From the NCBI RefSeq assembly GCF_003992625.1, contig NZ_RZMW01000048.1, forward strand, positions 124,001-188,000: DNA of 64,000 nt. The letters are read 5' to 3'. The notes below the pieces were generated by a model. It saw only the letters and a program-made list of their open reading frames with translations, made no database searches and was not told where the DNA came from. Positions 27,552 through 36,745 of this stretch are shown in pieces (within the stretch, counting starts at the first letter, position 1; each line of letters opens with the position of its first letter). The DNA comes from Pelagibacterium lentulum. Lineage in GTDB: Bacteria; Pseudomonadota; Alphaproteobacteria; Rhizobiales; Devosiaceae. Made by a program: the position numbers and the translations under genes.

Positions 27552-28841
27552 GTGAAAAAGAACGTTCTGATAATCGGTGCCGGAGGTGTGGCGCAGGTCG
27601 TCGCCCATAAAGCTGCAATGGCAAACGACGTGCTGGGGGATATTCATATCGCCTCGCGCACTGTCGAAAAATGCCGCGACATTGTTGCAAGCGTACTCGA
27701 CAAGAAATCGCTGAAAAAACCCGGTATTATCGAGGCCCATCAGCTCGATGCCCTCGATATTGAAGCGACCAAGGCTTTGATCGCGAAAACGCGGTCACAA
27801 ATCGTCATCAATGTAGGTTCTGCATTCATCAATATGTCGGTCCTTGAGGCCTGCATACAGACCGGTGCTGCCTATATCGATACAGCCATCCACGAAGAGC
27901 CCAACAAGATCTGCGAAACACCGCCCTGGTACGCCAATTACGAATGGAAGCGGCGTGAGCGGTGCGAGAAGAACGGCATCACCGCCATTCTCGGCGCAGG
28001 TTTCGATCCCGGCGTGGTCAATGCCTATGCGGCGCTGGCGGTGGACGAGTACTTCGACACTGTCGATAGCATCGACATCATCGATATCAATGCCGGTTCG
28101 CACGGCAAGTATTTCGCAACCAACTTCGACCCGGAAATCAACTTCCGGGAGTTTACCGGCGTTGTCTACTCCTGGCAGAACAGCCAGTGGCAGACCAACA
28201 AGATGTTTGAAGTTTCGCGCACCGACGACCTGCCGGTCGTGGGCGAACGCACGTCCTACCTTTCGGGGCACGACGAATTGCATTCGCTTTCTCGCAATCT
28301 CGATGTGCCCGACATCCGCTTCTGGATGGGGTTCGGCGAGCATTACATCAACGTCTTTACCGTCCTGAAAAATATCGGGCTTTTGTCAGAGCAGCCAGTA
28401 ACGACTGCCGAAGGGCTCGAAGTCGTGCCGCTCAAGGTGGTGAAGGCAGTACTGCCAGATCCCTCTTCGCTTGCGCCTGAATATGAGGGCAAGACGTGCA
28501 TTGGCGATCTGGTCAAAGGCAAGAAAGACGGCAAGGACCGTGAGGTCTTCATCTACAACGTTGCCGACCACAAGGACGCCTATAACGAGGTGGGCAGCCA
28601 GGGCATTTCCTATACCGCCGGCGTTCCGCCCGTTGCAGCGGCGATCCTTGTCGCCAAAGGCACGTGGGACGCGCACAAGATGGTCAACGTGGAAGAATTG
28701 CCGCCGCAGCCCTTCCTTGGGCTCCTCAACAAGATGGGCCTGCAGACCTCGATCCGCGATGAAAATGGCGACCGTGACCTTTCGTTCGACGATTGGGAAG
28801 CACCGGCCAAAGCGTCAGGCAAGCTGGCTGGCAAGCGCTGA
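27552..28841 (+). CDS. carboxynorspermidine/carboxyspermidine dehydrogenase (saccharopine-dehydrogenase family)
   Basis: 429 residues. The NAD(P)-binding motif is VLIIGAGGVAQVVAHKAAM at the N-terminus, followed by HIASRTVEKC and a family catalytic domain with GAGFDPGVVNAYAALA. It reductively condenses putrescine (or diaminopropane) with aspartate semialdehyde. The start is GTG 27552. With nspC it forms the alternative polyamine pathway common in alphaproteobacteria. Followed by a strong terminator. Confidence 0.92.
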   Translation: MKKNVLIIGAGGVAQVVAHKAAMANDVLGDIHIASRTVEKCRDIVASVLDKKSLKKPGIIEAHQLDALDIEATKALIAKTRSQIVINVGSAFINMSVLEACIQTGAAYIDTAIHEEPNKICETPPWYANYEWKRRERCEKNGITAILGAGFDPGVVNAYAALAVDEYFDTVDSIDIIDINAGSHGKYFATNFDPEINFREFTGVVYSWQNSQWQTNKMFEVSRTDDLPVVGERTSYLSGHDELHSLSRNLDVPDIRFWMGFGEHYINVFTVLKNIGLLSEQPVTTAEGLEVVPLKVVKAVLPDPSSLAPEYEGKTCIGDLVKGKKDGKDREVFIYNVADHKDAYNEVGSQGISYTAGVPPVAAAILVAKGTWDAHKMVNVEELPPQPFLGLLNKMGLQTSIRDENGDRDLSFDDWEAPAKASGKLAGKR

Positions 28842-28868
28842 AGCTGCTGCCCCGCTCGAACAAGACAA

Positions 28869-28901
28869 CGCCCGCACAAGCGATTGTGCGGGCGCCTTTT
28901 T
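28869..28901 (+). terminator. rho-independent terminator after the polyamine genes
   Basis: Perfect 10-bp stem (28869-28878 with 28885-28894), loop AGCGAT, followed by CCTTTTT. Confidence 0.9.
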
Positions 28902-28918
28902 GTGGCGTTGATTGGACC

Positions 28919-30652
28919 TTAATCGCCCATCACAACGCCTTCACGACGCTTGTCTGCGGCACCGATCAGACCGTCTTCGGTGATCCTGATGACATGCAGG
29001 CCTGAATTGAGGTTGGCGATATTCACTTCATGTCCCATCGCTTCGAGCGCGGCGGCCAGCTCCTCGGCACCTTCGCCCTCTTCGATATTGGTGCGTCCAT
29101 TAAGATTGGTGACATGGCGCAGATCGATGGCTTCCTGTGGATCCATATCCCAATCCAGAAGGGCGATCAGCGAAAGGGCAGTGTAGTGGATGATAGCCGC
29201 GCCGCCGGGGCTCCCGGTCAGCAATACGGGCTCGCCGCCTTGGAACGCGATGGTCGGTGACATCGACGAGCGCGGGCGCTTGCCGGGTTCGACGCGATTG
29301 GCGATTTCCACCCCGTCCGCTTCTGGTCGGAATGAGAAATCGGTCAACTCGTTATTGAGCAGAAAGCCGCGTGTCATCACCCGGTTGCCGAATCCGCTTT
29401 CAATTGTGGTCGTTGCCGAAACCATATTGCCGTCACCATCGACGATGACAAAATGCGATGTCCCGGCACGCGGACGTTCCATGTCGGGGGCCAGCAGGGC
29501 AATGTTCCACCCCGGAGGTATTCCCGGTGCGGCGATACCCATCGAGCTTTCGGTGTCGATAAGGTTGGCGCGCTCGGCCAGGTAATTGGGATCGAGCAGA
29601 CCTTCGGGAATTTCCACGAAATCGCTATCGGCCATGTAAAGGGCGCGATCTGCAAAGGCGAGACGCGACGCTTCTGCAAACAGGTGACGGAATTCAACAC
29701 CGTCTTCCATTGATGTAAGGTCGAATTGCTCGAGAATGCCGAGGATCTGCCCGACTGTCAGCGCGCCGGAACTTGGTGGCCCCATACCGCAAACCTCGTA
29801 GGCACGATAATCGAAACAGACCGGATCACGCGTTATCACCTGGTAGGTGGCAAAGTCTTCTTCGGTCAAAATGGATGGATTGATATTGGTCTGTAGCGCC
29901 GCAAGGATATCTTGCGCAATCTCACCGCTATAGAACGGCGCGGCACCTTCAGCGGCATAGAGCCGGACAGTTTCCGCATAGGCCGGATTGGTGAGCATCG
30001 ATCCCTCGGCGATAGGTTCGCCACCGGGGAAGAAATATTCTGCTGTGCCAACGAAAGTATCCAGCCCGGTGGCGCCGGCCACGGAATCGGCCAGCCTTTG
30101 GGTTACGGCAAATCCGTTTTCCGCGGTATCGATGGCCGGTTGCAGCAACTCGGCCCAATCCATGGTGCCATGATCCTGATGCAGCACTTCGAGCAACATC
30201 GGAGTGCCCGGAACGCCAGCGGAGCGACCGCCGATCACTGCATCCATAAAGGCCTGCGGCTCGCCATTCTCATCGAGCCAATAGTCGCCATCTGCGGCCA
30301 AAGGTGCCGTTTCGCGTGCATCATAGCTGGTCAGAGCGCCGTTTTCAGCATCCCAATAGAGCAGGAACGCACCGCCGCCCAGACCCGAACTCTGAGGCTC
30401 GACCAGCCCGAGCATCACCTGAACGGCAACGGCGGCATCGGCCGCCGAGCCACCTGCCGCAAGCACGGCATAGCCGGCCTCGGTCGCAAGCGGATGCGCG
30501 CTTGCAACCATGTAATTCTGTGCGGTTACTGAAGTCCTTTCGGCAATCGCGGTTGTTTCTTCCGGTTGGGGGGTAGCGTCCTGCGCCAAGACCTGTGGCG
30601 CAAGCAGTAACGCGGTTGAGATCAACAGCCCGCCGCTGCGTATCGATTGCAT
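28919..30652 (-). CDS. ggt: gamma-glutamyltransferase (glutathione hydrolase)
   Basis: 577-residue periplasmic Ntn hydrolase. The signal peptide ends near VLAQ (residues 21-24). The autocatalytic nucleophile is Thr398 in RAGTSHFVIVD, where the precursor splits into large and small subunits. GGSAADAAVAVQ and SGLGGGAFLLYW in the large subunit and PGKRPRSSMSPTI plus GSPGGAAII in the small subunit are diagnostic. It cleaves glutathione and other gamma-glutamyl compounds. ATG 30652 is favoured by GAGG just upstream; further upstream starts would precede the signal peptide. Confidence 0.94.
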   Translation of the reverse strand: MQSIRSGGLLISTALLLAPQVLAQDATPQPEETTAIAERTSVTAQNYMVASAHPLATEAGYAVLAAGGSAADAAVAVQVMLGLVEPQSSGLGGGAFLLYWDAENGALTSYDARETAPLAADGDYWLDENGEPQAFMDAVIGGRSAGVPGTPMLLEVLHQDHGTMDWAELLQPAIDTAENGFAVTQRLADSVAGATGLDTFVGTAEYFFPGGEPIAEGSMLTNPAYAETVRLYAAEGAAPFYSGEIAQDILAALQTNINPSILTEEDFATYQVITRDPVCFDYRAYEVCGMGPPSSGALTVGQILGILEQFDLTSMEDGVEFRHLFAEASRLAFADRALYMADSDFVEIPEGLLDPNYLAERANLIDTESSMGIAAPGIPPGWNIALLAPDMERPRAGTSHFVIVDGDGNMVSATTTIESGFGNRVMTRGFLLNNELTDFSFRPEADGVEIANRVEPGKRPRSSMSPTIAFQGGEPVLLTGSPGGAAIIHYTALSLIALLDWDMDPQEAIDLRHVTNLNGRTNIEEGEGAEELAAALEAMGHEVNIANLNSGLHVIRITEDGLIGAADKRREGVVMGD

Positions 30653-30749
30653 GATCCTCATCCTTCTTATGATGTTCTCGCCGGTCATTGCCGGCATCAT
30701 AAGTGAAAGCCTATATTGGGTTGGAAGCAACCCTTAATCGTGGCGGGCG

Positions 30750-31652
30750 TCACGAACGCTTATGCGCGCGACCAATGAGCCAGTCGCGAAACCTTTCAAA
30801 ACCGGGAATTTCAAGGCTGCGCTCGGGATAAATCAGGCAATAGGGCGCTTCGCTTTCCAGCCGTCGCTCCGAGGCGAGTACCAGTCGCTCGGCCTCGAGC
30901 TCCTGCCGCACCAGCATTTCGGGCACGATGGCCGCGCCCATTCCTGCTGCCGCAGCATTGATGACCATGCCGAAATGCTCAAACCGAGCGCCGCGCAGAA
31001 TGGTCCTGGAATCAAGCCCTGCATCCCGAAACCAGTCAAGCCACAGGCTCGGGCGGGTTGCCTGCTGAAGCAAGGGCAGCTTGGCAATATCGGCTTCGTC
31101 CCGCACTGGATAGGCCTTGAGCAACGACGGGGCGGCGACAACCACGAGCGTTTCGTCCATCAGCGGGTCGGCATGTGCTCCGGCTGGCCGCTGATGCGCG
31201 CGCTGGATTGCTGCATCATAAGGCGCCGTCTCGAAATCGACCGGCGTAAGACGGGAGACGATATCGAAGGTCAGCGCCGGCTCCCGCGCTTGAAAATCGG
31301 AAAGCCGTGGTATCAGCCAGATATTGGCAAAGGTGGGCAGTACCGCCATGCGCAGTACGGCCGAATGTCCGCCAAAGGCCATAACGGTCACAGCGGCGCG
31401 GTCGATATCGGCCAACACGCTTTCCGCCTCCCGATAGAGGGCGCGTCCGGCATCGGAAAGCAGCAGCCGTTGCTTGACGCGATGGAACAGCCGCACGCCC
31501 AGCCGGTCCTCAAGCGCATTGATGGATCGGCTGATTGCGCTTTGGGTGAGATTCAACTCTTCCGCCGCGCGTGTCGTCGTGCCCAATCGGGCGCAGGCAG
31601 CAAAGGCCAGAAGCTCGTTTATGGTCGGTGTGTAGGAGTTGCGCGCGATCAT
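30750..31652 (-). CDS. LysR-family transcriptional regulator of the glutaryl-CoA module
   Basis: 300 residues. N-terminal winged helix (LLAFAACARLGTTTRAAEEL, TQSAISRSINALEDRLGV) and a GcvA-like co-inducer domain. It is divergent from gcdH across a 101-base gap, the arrangement seen for GcdR-type regulators of glutarate catabolism. Probably responds to glutarate or glutaryl-CoA (inference). Confidence 0.9.
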   Translation of the reverse strand: MIARNSYTPTINELLAFAACARLGTTTRAAEELNLTQSAISRSINALEDRLGVRLFHRVKQRLLLSDAGRALYREAESVLADIDRAAVTVMAFGGHSAVLRMAVLPTFANIWLIPRLSDFQAREPALTFDIVSRLTPVDFETAPYDAAIQRAHQRPAGAHADPLMDETLVVVAAPSLLKAYPVRDEADIAKLPLLQQATRPSLWLDWFRDAGLDSRTILRGARFEHFGMVINAAAAGMGAAIVPEMLVRQELEAERLVLASERRLESEAPYCLIYPERSLEIPGFERFRDWLIGRAHKRS

Positions 31653-31653
31653 C

Positions 31654-31670
31654 TATGACCAATACTCATA
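31654..31670. promoter_or_regulatory. candidate LysR operator
   Basis: TATGA-ccaatac-TCATA dyad containing a T-N11-A core, directly before the LysR start and 84 bases before gcdH. Its position suits autoregulation and activation of gcdH. Confidence 0.45.
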
Positions 31671-31753
31671 AACTGGCTGAAAATCCTCGTTAGCACATGG
31701 CCTGTCTGCCCGCTAGCTTAGAACGCGAGCGCAAGAACCTGTGAGATATTGAA

Positions 31754-32965
31754 ATGACCCAATCCGCCGCCAAGGATCGTCCGGAAATGTCTGGCTTTGA
31801 CTGGCAAGACCCGTTTCGCCTTGCCGATCAGCTTTCGAGCGAAGAGCGAATGATCGCAGAAGCCGCGCATGGTTTCGCCCAAGACCGGCTACTGAGCCGT
31901 ATTGAACATGCCTATATGAACGAGGAAACCGATCCGGAAATTTTCCGCGAGATGGGTGCGGCCGGGCTTTTGGGTGTAACGATCCCGGAAAGTTACGGCG
32001 GACTAGGTGCGTCCTATGTCTCCTATGGGCTCGTGGCGCGTGAAGTTGAGCGGGTCGACAGCGGTTTCCGCTCAATGATGAGCGTGCAGTCCTCGCTCGT
32101 CATGTACCCGATTTATGCCTATGGCACCGACGCCCAACGGGAGAAATATCTGCCCAAACTGGCGAGCGGGGAATGGATCGGATGCTTTGGACTGACCGAG
32201 CCTGATGCCGGATCGGACCCCGCCGGCATGAAAACGCGGGCGCAAAAAATTGACGGCGGCTATCGGCTCAATGGAGCCAAAAGCTGGATATCCAACTCGC
32301 CAATTGCCGATGTCTTTGTTGTCTGGGCGAAATCCGATGCCCATGACGGCGCTATCAAGGGGTTTGTGCTGGAGAAGGGGACGAAGGGGCTTTCCGCCCC
32401 CAAGATCGGTGGCAAGCTCTCGCTCCGGGCCTCGATAACCGGCGAGATCGTGCTGGAAGATGTAGAAGTGGGCGAGGATGCACTGCTGCCGAACGTAAAG
32501 GGTCTCAAGGGGCCGTTCGGCTGCCTCAACCGTGCGCGCTACGGTATCGCCTGGGGTTCGATGGGCGCGGCAGAAGATTGCTGGCTGCGCGCGCGGCAAT
32601 ATGGACTGGATCGCAAGCAGTTCAACAAGCCCATTGCCGGAACCCAGCTTTATCAGAAAAAACTCGCCGATATGCAGACCGAAATCGCGCTCGGTTTGCA
32701 GGCAGCGTTACGGGTCGGGCGCTTGTTCGATGAAGGACAGGCAGCGCCTGAAATGGTTTCGCTCATCAAGCGCAACAATTGCGGCAAGGCGCTCGATATT
32801 GCCCGCGCAGCGCGCGATATGCACGGCGGCAACGGCATCCAGATCGAATATCACGTCATGCGCCACGCGCAGAACCTTGAAACGGTCAACACTTACGAAG
32901 GCACCCATGATGTTCATGCGCTGATCCTTGGCCGCGCGCAAACGGGCATTCAGGCGTTTTTCTGA
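31754..32965 (+). CDS. gcdH: glutaryl-CoA dehydrogenase
   Basis: 403-residue acyl-CoA dehydrogenase. FAD-binding stretches [16 protein letters not shown] and [19 protein letters not shown]; the catalytic Glu382 is in [16 protein letters not shown]. The N-terminus [19 protein letters not shown] is characteristic of GcdH rather than other ACADs. It oxidatively decarboxylates glutaryl-CoA to crotonyl-CoA in lysine, hydroxylysine and tryptophan breakdown. It shares TGATG with the next gene. Confidence 0.93.
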   Translation: MTQSAAKDRPEMSGFDWQDPFRLADQLSSEERMIAEAAHGFAQDRLLSRIEHAYMNEETDPEIFREMGAAGLLGVTIPESYGGLGASYVSYGLVAREVERVDSGFRSMMSVQSSLVMYPIYAYGTDAQREKYLPKLASGEWIGCFGLTEPDAGSDPAGMKTRAQKIDGGYRLNGAKSWISNSPIADVFVVWAKSDAHDGAIKGFVLEKGTKGLSAPKIGGKLSLRASITGEIVLEDVEVGEDALLPNVKGLKGPFGCLNRARYGIAWGSMGAAEDCWLRARQYGLDRKQFNKPIAGTQLYQKKLADMQTEIALGLQAALRVGRLFDEGQAAPEMVSLIKRNNCGKALDIARAARDMHGGNGIQIEYHVMRHAQNLETVNTYEGTHDVHALILGRAQTGIQAFF

Positions 32966-34101
32966 TGTATCCGCTGGAAGGGCTGAAGGTTGTCGAACTG
33001 GCCCGGATACTGGCGGGGCCCTGGGCGGGGCAGGTGCTTGCCGATCTTGGCGCCGATGTCATCAAGGTCGAAAGTCCTAATGGCGATGATACGCGGCAAT
33101 GGGGACCACCATTCGTCGAGCGCGATGGTGATCGCTCTGCCGCCTACTTTCATGCCTGCAATCGCGGAAAGCGTTCCGTTGTCGCCGATTTCGGCAATGC
33201 GGACGATCTGGAATTTGTCCGCGATCTGGTTGCCCAAGCCGATGTCGTGATTGAGAATTTCAAATTTGGCGGCCTTGCCAAATATGGGCTGGATTACGAA
33301 ACGCTCAGCGCTCTCAATCCCAAACTCGTTTACTGCTCGATCACAGGCTTTGGGCAAACCGGCCCTTATCGGAACCGTGCGGGATATGATTTTCTGATCC
33401 AGGGCATGGGCGGCATCATGGACCTGACCGGCGATCCTGCCGGTGAGCCGCAAAAAGTCGGTGTGGCTTTCGCCGATATTTTTACTGGGCTTTACGCCGT
33501 GATCGGCATTCAGGCCGCGCTGGCGCAACGGACGGTCACGGGTAGGGGGCAGATGGTCGATATGGCGCTGCTCGATACTATGGCCGGGGTCTTGGCCAAT
33601 CAGGCACTGAACTATCTGACAACCGGAACAAGTCCCAAACGCATGGGCAATGCGCATCCCAACATTGTTCCTTACCAGACCTTCGCAACCGCCGACGGGC
33701 ACATCGTCCTTGCCGTGGGTAATGACAGCCAGTTTGCCAAATTCTGTTCCGTCATCGGCAGGCCGGAACTCGTTTCAGACGGGCGCTTTGTTACAAATCC
33801 CGGGCGGGTGGCCAATCGCGCCGCGCTGGTTCCAATGCTGGAAACGGAACTGGCAAAATGGAAGCGAGAAGATTTGCTGCCAAGGCTTGAGAACGCAGGT
33901 GTACCAGCCGGCCCGATCAATTCGGTGGCGGAAGTCTTTGCCGACCCCCAGATCATGCACAGGGCCATGGCGATCGATATTGACGGGCTTCCCGGCATAC
34001 GCTCACCACTGGCGTTTTCGGAAGGGCAGTTGAGCCTTTCGAGACCGTCGCCGAAATTGGGTGAACACACTCAGGAGGTGCGTGCCCAAATGAGGCAATA
34101 A
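32965..34101 (+). CDS. CaiB/BaiF family CoA-transferase (glutarate CoA-transferase type)
   Basis: 378 residues, family III CoA-transferase. Conserved [22 protein letters not shown]-type start, ADLGADVIKVESPNGDD, and catalytic Asp171 in VAFADIFTGLYA. By context it probably activates glutarate to glutaryl-CoA for gcdH, as gcdG does elsewhere. A degraded piece of a related gene, together with matching 3' flanking sequence, is found 1.2 kb downstream. Confidence 0.9.
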   Translation: MYPLEGLKVVELARILAGPWAGQVLADLGADVIKVESPNGDDTRQWGPPFVERDGDRSAAYFHACNRGKRSVVADFGNADDLEFVRDLVAQADVVIENFKFGGLAKYGLDYETLSALNPKLVYCSITGFGQTGPYRNRAGYDFLIQGMGGIMDLTGDPAGEPQKVGVAFADIFTGLYAVIGIQAALAQRTVTGRGQMVDMALLDTMAGVLANQALNYLTTGTSPKRMGNAHPNIVPYQTFATADGHIVLAVGNDSQFAKFCSVIGRPELVSDGRFVTNPGRVANRAALVPMLETELAKWKREDLLPRLENAGVPAGPINSVAEVFADPQIMHRAMAIDIDGLPGIRSPLAFSEGQLSLSRPSPKLGEHTQEVRAQMRQ

Positions 34102-34117
34102 AAATCGCTAAGCGGTC

Positions 34118-34144
34118 GGATCGAAATCCGGGGCCGGCGCATTA
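34118..34144 (+). repeat. 27-bp flank repeat, copy A (3' of the CoA-transferase gene)
   Basis: Matches 35400-35426 at 23 of 27 positions. It begins 17 bases after the CoA-transferase stop. All four mismatches are T in copy B. Confidence 0.65.
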
Positions 34145-34210
34145 ACTGTCCAATGTTGGCGCGGTTCATTGCGGTGAGTGGCTCAGGCCCGAATTCACAT
34201 CCTTCCGAAG

Positions 34211-34807
34211 TCACCCGGCCACGAAGGGTGCGCGGCCTATCAGGGCGCCGTCTTCCAGGGCATCGACCACAGCCCGCGCGAGATCGGCGCGCGAAATCCC
34301 TCTGGATGCCGGACGATCGAATGTGGTTTGATACCTGCCGGTGGAGGGCTTGTTGTTGAGAAGTGGAGGCCGCAGCATTGTCCAGCGTAGCCGGCTCGCC
34401 TGGAGAATGCCCAGTTCCCTCTCTCGATCGGCAATCATATGCGGCATCAGCCGACGCAGCAACCAGCCGATGAACCGGTCCAACGCTCCCTTGGCATCGC
34501 CAGGTGCATCGAGCCCACTGCCCGCGATTGTGATAAAGCGCAGCCCTTCCATCTCGGACAGTGCCTGTGCGACTTCAGAGCAGACCGGGTTGTCCTTGCC
34601 CGACGCAAGTGCCGAGATCGCGGCGTCCATCCCCTCGGCCGCGGTGCGCACCGCGCTCGCGTCGGAAAGGTTGACAGCACGGTACGCCACGCCCTCGATC
34701 TGTGGATCGCGCCGCCCGGCGGCGATCACGGTATGCCCGTTCTTGACCAGCCATTGCGCAATCAGCCGACCCGTGCGACCCGTGCCGCCAAAAACCAGAA
34801 CCTTCAT
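34211..34807 (-). CDS. NmrA-like NAD(P)-binding atypical SDR
   Basis: 198 residues. MKVLVFGGTGRTGRLIAQWL gives the GxxGxxG nucleotide-binding motif, followed by ISALASGKDNP and ITIAGSGLDAPG. No classical SDR Tyr-x3-Lys is present, as usual for this atypical group (NmrA or flavin-reductase-like). The substrate is unknown. Divergent from the HxlR-type regulator, which probably represses it. Starts upstream of 34807 run into the regulator's promoter. Confidence 0.85.
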   Translation of the reverse strand: MKVLVFGGTGRTGRLIAQWLVKNGHTVIAAGRRDPQIEGVAYRAVNLSDASAVRTAAEGMDAAISALASGKDNPVCSEVAQALSEMEGLRFITIAGSGLDAPGDAKGALDRFIGWLLRRLMPHMIADRERELGILQASRLRWTMLRPPLLNNKPSTGRYQTTFDRPASRGISRADLARAVVDALEDGALIGRAPFVAG

Positions 34808-34862
34808 GTGGAACCTCCATTCAGCATTGACAGGAATGTGCAGGCAAGGGATCATTTTCACA

Positions 34863-34883
34863 AGTACGCACTAAAAGGATACT
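34863..34883. promoter_or_regulatory. candidate HxlR operator
   Basis: AGTA (34863-34866) and TACT (34880-34883) form an inverted repeat that overlaps the ribosome-binding site of the HxlR gene in the divergent region. A suitable place for autorepression; short arms, so weak evidence. Confidence 0.25.
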
Positions 34884-34888
34884 GCCAT

Positions 34889-35236
34889 ATGACGACACCC
34901 GCGTATCAGGATTGCCCTGTCGAGGATGCGTTGCGCATCCTGACGGGCAAGTGGCGGCTTCTGGTACTGTTTCGGCTGTGCAAGGGACCGCAACGCTTCA
35001 ATGCCCTGCAACGCTCCCTGTCTCCGGTGACGCAGAAGGTGTTAACGATCACCCTGCGAAAGCTCGAAGCCGATGGGTTGATCTGGCGCAAGAGCGCCAA
35101 CACCATCCCACCAGAAGTCACTTACGGTCTGACCGAACACGGAGCAGCACTCGAGCCGGTGCTCGATGCGCTGGGGCGGTGGCGGATGGGTGAGGCGGAT
35201 CGATCCCGCAAACACACCCGCAAGGTTCAGCGGTAA
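34889..35236 (+). CDS. HxlR-family winged-helix regulator
   Basis: 115 residues. CPVEDALRILTGKWRLLVLF with an N-terminal Cys, then RFNALQRSLSPVTQKVLTITLRKLEADGLI and ALEPVLDALGRWRM are typical HxlR features. Members with this N-terminal Cys (Cys9) often sense quinones, aldehydes or oxidants. It is divergent from the NmrA-like gene. ATG 34889 has AAGGA upstream. Confidence 0.9.
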   Translation: MTTPAYQDCPVEDALRILTGKWRLLVLFRLCKGPQRFNALQRSLSPVTQKVLTITLRKLEADGLIWRKSANTIPPEVTYGLTEHGAALEPVLDALGRWRMGEADRSRKHTRKVQR

Positions 35237-35377
35237 ATGATGGTATTCATCACGGACGCCGATGGCTGCATGGGGGGAGGCTTGGCGACTGTGCCGGAAG
35301 GGCAGGTGGAAAACATGGCTGCGCTCGTTCCGATGCTGAGACATGAACTGGCGCTGGATTGCAAACGTCCGAAATAA
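35237..35377 (+). pseudogene. decayed remnant of a CaiB-type CoA-transferase gene
   Basis: 46 codons read from ATG 35237 to TAA. The segment PEGQVENMAALVPMLRHELA lines up with NPGRVANRAALVPMLETELA of the intact CoA-transferase (window 33793-33858). VFITDADG before it resembles TFATADG of the same gene, with the intervening part deleted. The 3' flank also matches. Too short to be a working enzyme. The rest of the 250-base gap up to ctaG holds only this flank. Confidence 0.6.
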
Positions 35378-35399
35378 GGCAAAAAATTGCCATCGGCTT

Positions 35400-35426
35400 G
35401 GATCGAAATTCGGGTTCGGTGCATTA
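35400..35426 (+). repeat. 27-bp flank repeat, copy B (3' of the remnant)
   Basis: Counterpart of 34118-34144, starting 23 bases after the remnant's stop. The shared position relative to the stop codons argues for duplication of a CoA-transferase 3' end rather than chance. Confidence 0.65.
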
Positions 35427-35486
35427 CACCCTCGGAAATGGCCGCGTTAAGCATGGGATTGGGCGGCTTCGCGAGGGTTATTTTTG

Positions 35487-36230
35487 ATGGAATTTTCCGT
35501 TTACGACCCATATTGTGGACCCGCCCCTGTACCCGCAGAACTGATCGGGCGCTGGAACTTTGATCCGTTTCTCTTGGCAGCGCTGGCATTGGGCGCGCTG
35601 CTGTGGATGGCATATGGGCGCCGCGACCAAACGGGAAAAATTGCATTCTCTGGCAGCTATATTCTTATTTTTATTGCGTTTATTTCTCCGCTTTGCGCGC
35701 TGTCCTCGGCGCTTTTCTCTGCCCGCGTCGCACACCACTTGATCCTTATTGGCGGCATCGCGCCGCTTCTGGCGATCGCGCTACCCTGGCGTCGCGGGCC
35801 GATATTGCCGCTGTCGGCGCTAACGATCCTGCACGCAGCGTTCGTATGGATATGGCACGCTCCCGATCCATACGCTATGGCATTGGATTTCCACGCAATT
35901 TATTGGCTTATGCAGCTTACGCTTGGCGGCTCGGCGTATCTCTTGTGGCGCGAGGTCTTCTCGCCATTCACCCGCAAGGGCAATAGCGTGATGGCGTTGC
36001 TGGCAACCATCATGCAAATGGGTTTTCTTGGCGCCTTGCTCGTCTTTGCGCCGCAGGCTGTGTTTGCTCCGCACTTTACGACGACGGTGGCATTCGGCCT
36101 GACAGCGCTGGAGGATCAGCAATTGGCAGGGCTTTTGATGTGGGTGCCGGCGGTGCTGCCCTATATCGGCGTTGGACTATATCTGCTTGCCGCTATGATC
36201 AAAGCTGAAGAAGCCCGGTCGCCTGCATGA
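35487..36230 (+). CDS. ctaG: cytochrome c oxidase assembly protein, caa3_CtaG family
   Basis: 247 residues, about seven membrane segments, YDPYCGPAPVPAELIGRWNF at the start, then AVFWIWHAPDPYAMAL-type VWIWHAPDPYAMAL and LTALEDQQLAGLLMW near the end with His/Asp residues typical of the family. It aids copper insertion into the oxidase. ATG 35487 follows a GAGGG site. First gene of the oxidase cluster; overlaps copD by ATGA. Confidence 0.88.
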   Translation: MEFSVYDPYCGPAPVPAELIGRWNFDPFLLAALALGALLWMAYGRRDQTGKIAFSGSYILIFIAFISPLCALSSALFSARVAHHLILIGGIAPLLAIALPWRRGPILPLSALTILHAAFVWIWHAPDPYAMALDFHAIYWLMQLTLGGSAYLLWREVFSPFTRKGNSVMALLATIMQMGFLGALLVFAPQAVFAPHFTTTVAFGLTALEDQQLAGLLMWVPAVLPYIGVGLYLLAAMIKAEEARSPA

Positions 36231-36745
36231 TCGCGACAGGCCTGAAATTCATCCACATCGCTGCAATTGCGATCTGGTCGGCAGGGCTGATCTGTCTGCC
36301 TTTCGTTTATCAGCAGCGGGGCGATATCAAGACAGAGAACGACCTGCACCGCATGCACGCGATGGTGCGCTTTTTTTATGTTGTCATCGTCTCGCCCGCC
36401 GCCTTCATAGCCATCGGCAGCGGCACAGCGCTGATCTTCGTCCAGCAGACATTTGACGCGTGGTTTTCGGTCAAGCTGGCTTTTGTCGGCGCCATGGTCG
36501 TGATCCACGTCATTTCTGGACTGGTCATCCTCAAGGTTTTCGAGGTTTCCGGCCGCTATCCCGGTTGGCGCTACGTTGCCGTTACCGTGATTACGACACT
36601 GATAGTAACGGCAATTCTCGTGGTTGTATCTGGAAAGCCCGAGATCGATCCGCACGCCTTCTGGGCGGACCTCTTTACGCCGGGGCGGCTGGGTGAGCTG
36701 CTCCAGCCGCATCTGGAACCATTTATTTTTTGGGCGAGACCATGA
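36227..36745 (+). CDS. CopD-family membrane protein
   Basis: 172 residues with four or five membrane segments. FIHIAAIAIWSAGLICLPFV near the N-terminus carries the conserved His, and FSVKLAFVGAMVVIHVISG follows. Members include copper-handling CopD and the related HemJ (protoporphyrinogen oxidase); the oxidase context favours copper or haem supply. Its 3' end overlaps the antisense DUF2231 gene by 23 bases. Confidence 0.8.
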   Translation: MIATGLKFIHIAAIAIWSAGLICLPFVYQQRGDIKTENDLHRMHAMVRFFYVVIVSPAAFIAIGSGTALIFVQQTFDAWFSVKLAFVGAMVVIHVISGLVILKVFEVSGRYPGWRYVAVTVITTLIVTAILVVVSGKPEIDPHAFWADLFTPGRLGELLQPHLEPFIFWARP

